Assembly: GCA_964545715.1 (NCBI GenBank)
Contig: CAZJHX010000005.1
Coordinates: 62,001 to 126,000, forward strand
Source of the DNA: CAZJHX01 sp964545715
Lineage (GTDB): Bacteria > Myxococcota_A > UBA9042 > GCA-2863065
Direction of reading: 5' to 3'
Length of the DNA stretch: 64,000 nucleotides
Both the position numbers and the translations under genes were made by a program. The first letter of the stretch is position 1. The number at the start of each line of letters is the position of its first letter. Positions 17,217 through 23,882 of this stretch are shown here, piece after piece. The notes below the pieces were generated by a model. That model worked only from the letters and a program-made list of their open reading frames with translations, ran no database searches and was not told the origin of the DNA.

Positions 17217-18983
17217 TCAAGGGTCGTTCTTGTCCGATTTCGAACGCAGCAGCGGCCCCGGCGTCAGTGGACATGCGCTGCCCTGCAGCTCTTCGAGGAT
17301 CTCATTTGGCAGTGGGAACCAGCGCAGATGCTCGAAGTCGTCGCTGGTCTCGGCCTCCGTGATCGGCGCCAGTCCGGCCGCCTCTTCGGTGGCCTGTGTG
17401 ATGATCTCCCGCGCCTCCGCCAGGTAGGCGGGCAGCGTCCACTCCGGCTCCGTGGCGTGGCGTGAGCGATACTCCAGCCGGCCGGATCGATAGGTGAGAT
17501 CCGTGAGCCGACTGGCCGCCTTGTGCAGCCCGCCGCGATGCGTCCACAGCCCCGTCTCGGGCTCGAACCGATAGTGCGGCAGCAGCTTCCACCCCTCGGT
17601 CGCCACCAACTCCACGGCCTCTACCAGGTAGTCGAAGATGGTCTCGGAGATGAAGTAGTTGAAGTTGACCCGGACCCAGCCGGGCTTCACGCCCTCGCAG
17701 CCGCGGATGACCTCGCGCTCGAACTCTTTGGAGCGCGTCAGATCGATGCCCAGCAGCCGGTGGCCGTACGGTCCGGCGCAAGAGCAGCCGCCGCGGGCCT
17801 GGATGCCCAGCAGGTCGTTGAGCAGCGCGACCACGTAGTTGTGGTGCAAAAAGCCCTGCCCGTGGCGGACCATGAACGACACGATCGACAGCCGCCAGGC
17901 GTCCGTGTTGCCCAGAATGGAGACGTTGCTCTCCGGCTTGGACCACGCCGCGATAGCCCGGTCGACGTAGTTCTTCTCGCGCTGGTGGATGCGCTCGTAG
18001 CCCACAGCCTCTTTGAGCTGAAACACCAGCCCGGCCCGAATGGAGCCCAGGATTGCCGGCGTGCCGCCCTCCTCGCGATGGACGATGTCGTCCAGGTAGC
18101 GGTGCTCGACAGTGTTGACGTACGCGACCGTGCCGCCGCCCGGCGACGTCGGGACCTTGTTGGTAAAGAGCCGCCGCTTGGCGATCAGCAACCCGGGCGT
18201 GCCCGGCCCACCGATGAACTTATGCGGCGAGATGAAGATGGCGTCCTTGTAGGCAAGGTCCCCGTCCGGCTTGTCGTCGCGCATGTTCATCTCGATCTTC
18301 ACGTAAGGCGCCGCAGCCGCGAAGTCCCACAGCGACAGCGCGCCGTGCTTGTGAAGCAGCACCGAGATGTTGCGCGTATCCGACCCGATGCCCGTCACGT
18401 TGGACGCGGCCGAGAACGACCCGATCTTGAGCGGCCGATCCGCGTACTTGAGCAGCGCCTCCTCGAGATGCTGCGCGTCCACGCGACCATTGTGGTCTTC
18501 GTCGATGGTGACCACGTCCGCGATCGACTCCCGCCAGGGCAGCTCGTTGCTGTGATGCTCGTACGGGCCGATGAACACCACGGGCCGCTGGTCCGCCGGG
18601 ATCTGCGCCGACAGGTCGTACTTGCTGTCCAGGTTGGCCGGAATCCGCAGATTCAGGACGTCCACCAGCTTGTTGATGGCCCCCGTCGCGCCCGATCCGC
18701 AGAACACAACCACGTCGTCCTCCGAGCCGCCCACCGCGTCCAGGATGATCTTGCGCGCGTCCTCGCGAAACCGCGTGGTCTGCAACCCGGTCCCGGATGT
18801 CTCCGTATGCGTGTTGGCGTACAGCGGCAGCACCTCGTGACGCATGAAATCTTCGACAAACGAGAGGGCGCGCCCCGACGCCGTGTAGTCCGCGTAGGTC
18901 ACGCGCCGGGCCCCATATGCCCCGTCGATGACGTTGTCGGAGCCGATGATGCCGTCGCGGATGGTGTCGATGAGGTCAGCCAT
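17217..18983 (-). CDS. Class V aminotransferase / cysteine desulfurase-like PLP enzyme
   Basis: The 588-aa protein starts at 18983 (MADLIDTIRDG); the open frame upstream crosses the divergent promoter and is not used. The PLP-binding lysine is in SPHKFIGGPGTPG, the substrate-binding region has HTETSGTG and GSGATGAINKLVD, and a cysteine in GGCSCAGPYGH occupies the place of the SufS catalytic Cys. About 150 extra C-terminal residues distinguish it from SufS/CsdA. It could be a cysteine desulfurase or a related PLP lyase. It diverges from a FadR-like gene, and the shared 103-bp region carries a FadR-type operator, so both genes may be co-regulated. Confidence 0.85.
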   Translation of the reverse strand: MADLIDTIRDGIIGSDNVIDGAYGARRVTYADYTASGRALSFVEDFMRHEVLPLYANTHTETSGTGLQTTRFREDARKIILDAVGGSEDDVVVFCGSGATGAINKLVDVLNLRIPANLDSKYDLSAQIPADQRPVVFIGPYEHHSNELPWRESIADVVTIDEDHNGRVDAQHLEEALLKYADRPLKIGSFSAASNVTGIGSDTRNISVLLHKHGALSLWDFAAAAPYVKIEMNMRDDKPDGDLAYKDAIFISPHKFIGGPGTPGLLIAKRRLFTNKVPTSPGGGTVAYVNTVEHRYLDDIVHREEGGTPAILGSIRAGLVFQLKEAVGYERIHQREKNYVDRAIAAWSKPESNVSILGNTDAWRLSIVSFMVRHGQGFLHHNYVVALLNDLLGIQARGGCSCAGPYGHRLLGIDLTRSKEFEREVIRGCEGVKPGWVRVNFNYFISETIFDYLVEAVELVATEGWKLLPHYRFEPETGLWTHRGGLHKAASRLTDLTYRSGRLEYRSRHATEPEWTLPAYLAEAREIITQATEEAAGLAPITEAETSDDFEHLRWFPLPNEILEELQGSACPLTPGPLLRSKSDKNDP

Positions 18984-19047
18984 GGCGCGGAGTGTAGCGC
19001 GGCGCGTCTGGACTGCAACGCCGCCCGCGCCGGATCCGAAATGCGCC

Positions 19048-19085
19048 TTGACAAATTGGTAGATTGGTCCGACCATTGGCCCAAT
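19048..19085 (+). promoter_or_regulatory. FadR/GntR-type operator and -35 element
   Basis: The palindrome TGGTCCGACCA (19065-19075) matches the T-G-G-T-N-N-N-A-C-C-A core bound by FadR-type GntR regulators. ATTGG (19055-19059) and CCAAT (19081-19085) form a second inverted pair with the same centre, 19070. A consensus -35, TTGACA, lies at 19048-19053; the operator would cover the spacer and -10. It ends one base before the regulator ATG, so autorepression is the natural reading, and the divergent PLP-enzyme gene may also be affected. Confidence 0.72.
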
Positions 19086-19086
19086 C

Positions 19087-19830
19087 ATGTTCGAGCCCAT
19101 TCAAAAGCCGGAGTCCGCCGTCGACGCGTGTACGCACTCCATCCGCAACGCCATCCTCAGCGGGGACCTGGCGCCCGGCGACCGGTTGCCGCCTGAGCGC
19201 CGCCTGGCCGACCGCTTCGGCGTGAATCGGGTCACGCTGCGCACCGCACTCAGCCGACTGGCCGCCTCCAACCTCCTGACCGTGCGGCAGGGCAGCGGGT
19301 ACATCGTGCAGGACTACCGCGCTCGCGGGGGGCCCGACCTGCTGCCTGGATTGGCGCGCCTGGCCACCGACGCGAGCGACTTTCGGGACATCGTCGTCGA
19401 CCTGCTGCGCGTGCGGCGGGCGCTGGCGACCGGCGTGCTTCAGCGCCTGGCCGACGGTGTGTCCGAGACGTCGCTTGCCCGCATCGACCGCGCCATCGAC
19501 CGCTTCGAGGCCGACGCTCGCGCCGGGGCGACTGACGACGTCCTGGCCCAGCGCGACATGGAGGTGGTGGGCGCCATCATCGACGCGACCGGCAGCGCCG
19601 TCTTTCGGTTGTGCATGAATCCCATCGCCACCGTCGTCGCGTCTTTTCCGGAGCTGCGGCGGGCCATCTATGCGGCCCCGCTGGGCAATGTGGCCGGATT
19701 TCGGCTGCTGGTCGCCTCGCTGCGGGCGGGCCGAGTCGACGCCATCGACGTCATGATCAACGAGCTCGAGCGCCGGGATCAGCACACCCTCAAACAGCTC
19801 ACGACCGACCCGACTGGTACAGAGGCCTGA
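19087..19830 (+). CDS. FadR-like GntR-family transcriptional regulator
   Basis: The 247-aa protein has an N-terminal GntR winged helix (SGDLAPGDRLPPERRLADRF, then VNRVTLRTALSRLAA, residues about 15-75) and an all-helical C-terminal domain. The stretch GPDLLPGLARLATD followed by VDLLRVRRALATGV resembles the FadR effector domain (acyl-CoA binding) more than the generic FCD domain. E. coli FadR responds to long-chain acyl-CoA; that role here is inference. The operator just upstream supports autoregulation. The stop overlaps the next gene start (ATGA-type), so at least three genes form an operon. Confidence 0.85.
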   Translation: MFEPIQKPESAVDACTHSIRNAILSGDLAPGDRLPPERRLADRFGVNRVTLRTALSRLAASNLLTVRQGSGYIVQDYRARGGPDLLPGLARLATDASDFRDIVVDLLRVRRALATGVLQRLADGVSETSLARIDRAIDRFEADARAGATDDVLAQRDMEVVGAIIDATGSAVFRLCMNPIATVVASFPELRRAIYAAPLGNVAGFRLLVASLRAGRVDAIDVMINELERRDQHTLKQLTTDPTGTEA

Positions 19831-20486
19831 TGAAACGCATCCCCTGGTACACCTACCTCATCGTTTATCGACCACGGCGCGTGTTGGACAACCTGGCCCG
19901 CATCCGCACGTCAGCGCTGGTCCGCCGCGCGCCCAACCTGTGGCAGGTCTGCCAGGGCGTCATGCGCATGTGGCATCGGCTGCTGTTTCGCAGCAACACG
20001 GTCGGGCTGTGCACCGACGCCGCCGTTCGACCGGGGTGGCGCGCTCGCCTGCTGCGCTTTCGGCCCCTGCGCTTTCCATTCTTGCTGTTCGAGGGGTCGG
20101 TGGTGCCCCTGGATCTGTCAGGCCTGGTGAGCTCTCCCGAGCGGCTGCGCACCCACCTGCTGGGTACGCACCACGACGGCAACCAGTTCGTGTACGACCT
20201 GCAGATTCTGTCGGTGTACGACGGCGAGCTCGAGACGCTGCGCCGGCAGACGCTGGACGTGATCAACAACGATACGCGCCGCACCCGCTGGCTGCGCGAC
20301 CTGTGCATCTACGAGGGGTATCACGAGAGCCTGCTGGTCGCCGTGGACGCGGCCCTTGCGGGGGAAGAGGCGCTGAAGCCCGACGAGCTCGAGGACCCGG
20401 ACGTGTCGTTCCTGGCCTACCTGGAGTGGTGCGCCACGCGCCCCGAGACGCCTCGCCGCTCCTGGCGACGGCGGCGCGCATGCTGA
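19830..20486 (+). CDS. Unknown protein encoded after the FadR-like regulator
   Basis: The product has 218 aa and its ATG overlaps the regulator stop. It begins with a basic amphipathic stretch (YLIVYRPRRVLDNLARIRT) without a signal peptide. The core holds FLLFEGSVVPLDLSGL and GTHHDGNQFVYDLQIL, which look conserved but match no family known to me. The last dozen residues are Arg-rich and look out-of-frame, and sensible coding resumes in the next frame just upstream of the following gene. The two may therefore be one gene with a frameshift near 20445; otherwise it is a normal overlap (ATGCTGA). Confidence 0.6.
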   Translation: MKRIPWYTYLIVYRPRRVLDNLARIRTSALVRRAPNLWQVCQGVMRMWHRLLFRSNTVGLCTDAAVRPGWRARLLRFRPLRFPFLLFEGSVVPLDLSGLVSSPERLRTHLLGTHHDGNQFVYDLQILSVYDGELETLRRQTLDVINNDTRRTRWLRDLCIYEGYHESLLVAVDAALAGEEALKPDELEDPDVSFLAYLEWCATRPETPRRSWRRRRAC

Positions 20487-21037
20487 CGGCCGCCGACCTG
20501 TGGGGCATGAGCCGTGCGCAGCTGGGCGAGGTGCTGGCCGCCGGGCACAGCATCGATCCGGCCACCCTGGATGACACCGAGTACCGGGGCGTGAGCCTGG
20601 GCCTGCCCGCGTGGATCGAGCGCCTGTCCTGGAAGACGTTCAAGAAGGTCTTTCACCGCGATGAGAGCGGCGTGCTGCGCGGCTGGAACGTGCGGCTGGA
20701 GCAGACCGGCCTGGACGGTCCGTCGACGCCGATGCAGCGCAAGGGCAAGGAGCTCACCTTCGGTCACTACCGCGTACTGGCGGCCGACGGCTATAAGGTG
20801 CCGCGCTCCTTCGAACAGGGACTCATGATCGACTACGGCCTCGGCGGTAACGCGTCTTTCGACCCGATCTCGCGCCTGCGGGACCCAATCGTGGCCGTCA
20901 ATCCGGGCAGCACGGACCTCCTCCTGGGCTGGAGTTACGCGGATCTGGGCCTGTTTCGACTGGGCACGCCCAGCTTCTTTTCGCTGGAGAGCGACTGTCC
21001 GCTGACCCACCGCGTGGCCCCACCGCGCGCCGCCTGA
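20480..21037 (+). CDS. Unknown protein, coupled to the preceding gene
   Basis: The 185-aa product overlaps the previous frame by seven bases and has no visible ribosome site, which fits translational coupling or a frameshifted single gene. It contains WIERLSWKTFKKVFHRDESG and LRDPIVAVNPGSTDLLLGWS, and no transmembrane or catalytic motif. The residues encoded in its frame upstream of the ATG (ASPLLATAAR) also look coding. Function unknown. The linkage to a FadR-like regulator suggests a role in lipid metabolism. Confidence 0.6.
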   Translation: MLTAADLWGMSRAQLGEVLAAGHSIDPATLDDTEYRGVSLGLPAWIERLSWKTFKKVFHRDESGVLRGWNVRLEQTGLDGPSTPMQRKGKELTFGHYRVLAADGYKVPRSFEQGLMIDYGLGGNASFDPISRLRDPIVAVNPGSTDLLLGWSYADLGLFRLGTPSFFSLESDCPLTHRVAPPRAA

Positions 21038-21071
21038 CCCTCGGGAACACCGCGCGCGCCGCGACGGTTGC

Positions 21072-21602
21072 GTGCGTATGCGTCCAGCGGCGTTCAGCTC
21101 CCTTCTGCTCATCAGCGCCTGCGCCGCGCTGCCGCCGGGCAGCTTTCAGGACCGTGCCCTGCCACGATCGGTGCGCGTCGACCGGATCGTGGTCTACAAA
21201 GCCGCGGGCAGGCTGGAGGCGTGGGCGGGCTCCAGGCTGGTGAAGAGCTATCGCGCCGCCGTCGGCTCGGCGGGCGCCGGCGACAAACAGTACGAGGGGG
21301 ACCGCACGACGCCGGAGGGGCAATACCGGATCAGCGGTCGACACCACAGCAGCCGCTTCCATCGCTTTTTGGCGGTGTCCTATCCCAATCGGGCCGACCG
21401 ACGCCGGTTTCGGGCCGCCGGTGACCGGCCTGACGGCGCGCGGATCGGCGGCGCGATCGGCATCCATGGCGAGCATCCATCCCCGTTTGTGCCCGCGACG
21501 TCCATCGACTGGACCGCCGGCTGTATCGCTGTGACCGACGAGGCGGTCGAGGAGCTCTATCGCGTGGTGAGGCCGCGCGCCGAGGTCGTGATCAAGCCGT
21601 AG
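21072..21602 (+). CDS. L,D-transpeptidase (YkuD family) lipoprotein
   Basis: The 176-aa product carries a lipobox (SLLLISAC), then a compact YkuD domain. The catalytic motif is IGIHGEH followed by DWTAGCIAVTDEAVEEL, with the active cysteine in TAGCI and the histidine in IHG. LEAWAGSRLVKSYRAAVGSA and TPEGQYRI are the usual strands at the domain start. Such enzymes cross-link peptidoglycan or attach lipoproteins to it. GTG 21072 and ATG 21078 are equally possible starts. Confidence 0.88.
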   Translation: MRMRPAAFSSLLLISACAALPPGSFQDRALPRSVRVDRIVVYKAAGRLEAWAGSRLVKSYRAAVGSAGAGDKQYEGDRTTPEGQYRISGRHHSSRFHRFLAVSYPNRADRRRFRAAGDRPDGARIGGAIGIHGEHPSPFVPATSIDWTAGCIAVTDEAVEELYRVVRPRAEVVIKP

Positions 21603-21725
21603 AGAAACGGATCGGCGGCCGGTTTGCGTCTTGCGCCGCAAACCGAACGTGTGTATGCTTCTGGACCGAGCGTTCTGGTAGTTGTTGATGTTGTTGAAGT
21701 TGTTGCTGCTGGACTGGAGGTTGGA

Positions 21726-23171
21726 ATGCTCAATTGTCGTATCGTCGCGGCCGCCGCGCTGCTGGTCGCATCTTGTTCACAATCACCGACGGACTCTGCT
21801 GCCGAGGACCCACAGCCGCCACCCGGCCCGGTCGATCCGGGCGAGCAGGTCGACGACAATGCGGTCGCCGACGAGCCCGGGACGCCCGATCTACCGACGG
21901 ATCCGGGGGATCCTCTGCCGGAGCCTGCCGTCAGTTACTACAAAGACATCAAGCCGCTGATCGAGGGCTACTGCCTGGGCTGCCATACCAAGGGCGGCAT
22001 CCGCGAGAGCGTGCCGTTTGAGACGTACGAGCAGGTGGCTGCGATGGCGCCGCTGATCCGCCAGAAGGTGGTGGACCGCGAGATGCCTCCGTACCTGGCC
22101 GGACCCGGCTGCAACGAGTACTGGTTCGACGAGCGACTGGAGGAGAGCGAGATTCAGCTGGTCTCGGATTGGGTCGACGACGGCGCGCCCGCGGGCAGCC
22201 AGACCGTGGCGCCCAACCCGACCCCCGACGTCCAGCACTCCAGCATGTCCCGGGTGGATCTGACGCTGGAGATGGCCGAGAGCTATGTGCCCGACGGATA
22301 TCCCGACGACTACCGCTGCTTCCTGATCGACTGGCCGCTGGACAAAGAGGCGTTCGTGACCGGCTTCCGGGCCAACCCCGGCAATCCGACCGTCGTGCAC
22401 CATGTCATCGCGTACGTCGTGCCGCCCAACATGGTGGACACCTTCCAGGGCTACGATGACGCCGATCCGGAGCACGGCTACACGTGCTTCGGCAGTCCGG
22501 GCGGCGGCGCAGCGGGCTTCACGGGGGGCGTGCGCTGGCTGGGCGGTTGGGCTCCGGGAGGCACCGGCAGCGACTTTCCGCCCGACACCGGGATCGCCAT
22601 GGAGCCCGGCTCCAAGATCGCGCTGCAGGTTCACTACAACGTCCTGACCGCGGACCCCACGCCCGACCTGACCAGCATCTCGCTCAAGCTGGACGACCAG
22701 GTCGCCAAGCCCGCGTTCGTCCTGCCCTGGACCAACGTGTACTGGGTGATCAGCGACAGCATGAACATCCCGGCCGGCGACGCCGATGTGACCTACGGCT
22801 TCGCCTGGGATCCGACCTCCGTAGACCTGTTGGGTCTGACCGGCGAGCCGTTGACCATCTACTCCGCGACCCTGCACATGCACGAGCTCGGCACCGGCGG
22901 ACGGATCTTCATCGATCGACAGAGCGGTGACGAAGAGTGCCTGCTGGACATCCCGCGCTGGGACTTCGGCTGGCAGCGCAGCTTCGGCCTCAAAAAGCCC
23001 ACTACGCTGTATCCCGGCGACCGCCTGGGCCTGAGCTGCACATGGGACAACTCTCCGGCCAACCAGAAGTTTGTGGACGGCCAACAGCTGCCGGCCCAGG
23101 ACGTCAAATGGGGAGACGGCACCCAGGATGAGATGTGCCTGGGCGTCTTCTACATGACTGTCGCGGACTGA
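21726..23171 (+). CDS. Lipoprotein with heme c and copper type II monooxygenase-like domains
   Basis: This 481-aa protein starts at 21726, with GGAGG a few bases upstream. A lipobox (LLVASC) and Pro-rich linker precede a cytochrome-like domain with YYKDIKPLIEGYCLGCH. The remainder matches peptidylglycine/dopamine monooxygenase folds: HH in VVHHVIAYVV, a third His in LQVHYN, HxH in LHMHELG, and a Met ligand in EMCLGVFYM. The ligand set for both copper sites thus appears complete. A fused heme would supply electrons instead of ascorbate, which is inference. The substrate is unknown. The gene abuts a convergent glycosyltransferase. Confidence 0.85.
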   Translation: MLNCRIVAAAALLVASCSQSPTDSAAEDPQPPPGPVDPGEQVDDNAVADEPGTPDLPTDPGDPLPEPAVSYYKDIKPLIEGYCLGCHTKGGIRESVPFETYEQVAAMAPLIRQKVVDREMPPYLAGPGCNEYWFDERLEESEIQLVSDWVDDGAPAGSQTVAPNPTPDVQHSSMSRVDLTLEMAESYVPDGYPDDYRCFLIDWPLDKEAFVTGFRANPGNPTVVHHVIAYVVPPNMVDTFQGYDDADPEHGYTCFGSPGGGAAGFTGGVRWLGGWAPGGTGSDFPPDTGIAMEPGSKIALQVHYNVLTADPTPDLTSISLKLDDQVAKPAFVLPWTNVYWVISDSMNIPAGDADVTYGFAWDPTSVDLLGLTGEPLTIYSATLHMHELGTGGRIFIDRQSGDEECLLDIPRWDFGWQRSFGLKKPTTLYPGDRLGLSCTWDNSPANQKFVDGQQLPAQDVKWGDGTQDEMCLGVFYMTVAD

Positions 23172-23174
23172 CCG

Positions 23175-23882
23175 TCAGGCGCGCCGCTTCAGCGTGAGGT
23201 CCTTTCGGTATCGCAGCAGCTCCGCCACCGCCTGAGCCGCAGCCCGCGAGTCCGCGCCCTTGGCCGTGCCGTGCATCCGAGGATGGTGCCGCACGGGGAC
23301 CTGCTTGATCGACAGCCCCGCGTTCATCGCTTTGACAAAGATCTCCGGTCCCACCAGGTTGCCGTCGCACTTCAGCTGCAGCAGGTCCAGGGCGCGCCGA
23401 TTCAGCAGCTTGAATCCGCAGTCCACGTCCTCGTAGGGCAGCCCGAGAATGGCGCGAATCGACGCGTTGTACGCGTGCCCGATCAGCAGCCGATGCAGCT
23501 CGTCGTTGCGATGCGTGCGGACCCCGGCGACCAGATCGTGCGAGCCGTGCGACATCCAGTCCATCAGCTCGTGCACCTGCCGCGGCTCGAACTGGCCGTC
23601 CCCATCCATATAGGCCACCAACTCACCGTTGGCATTAGCCAGGCCCGAGCGGACCGCGCCGCCGTAACCGCGCCGCTTCTCGTGATGAACCACGCGCAGG
23701 GGCAGGCGTCCGGTGCGACCGGCCAGGTAGTCGGCGGATCCGTCCGTGCTCCCGTCGTCGACGACCACGATCTCGACGTCACCGATGGACGCCAGCGTTT
23801 CGTCGGCCGCTGCCAGGAGCGCAGGCAGGTTCTCCCGCTCGTTGCAGCAGAGCAGGACCAGGGTCAGCGTGGGGCGTGCGAT
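23175..23882 (-). CDS. Family 2 glycosyltransferase (polyprenol-phosphate sugar transferase type)
   Basis: The conserved GT2 sequence starts TLTLVLLCCNERENL, with VVVDDGSTDGS, the DxD-type MDGDGQFEP and GGAVRSGLAN, and a C-terminal PVRHHPRMHG. There are no transmembrane helices, so it acts at the membrane face on a lipid-linked or nucleotide sugar. Length without leader (235 aa) is normal. No ATG, GTG or TTG lies at the expected start. An ATC at 23882 overlaps the upstream stop (TAATC) and would give MIARPTLTL; a canonical ATG occurs only at 23999, deep inside the preceding gene, where the translation looks non-coding. CTG 23867 is another choice. Confidence 0.8.
   Translation of the reverse strand: MARPTLTLVLLCCNERENLPALLAAADETLASIGDVEIVVVDDGSTDGSADYLAGRTGRLPLRVVHHEKRRGYGGAVRSGLANANGELVAYMDGDGQFEPRQVHELMDWMSHGSHDLVAGVRTHRNDELHRLLIGHAYNASIRAILGLPYEDVDCGFKLLNRRALDLLQLKCDGNLVGPEIFVKAMNAGLSIKQVPVRHHPRMHGTAKGADSRAAAQAVAELLRYRKDLTLKRRA

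Noticed and set aside
17523..19196. 557-codon + strand frame opposite the PLP enzyme
   Set aside because: The - strand has full PLP and catalytic motifs; the + frame is a high-GC shadow crossing the FadR operator.
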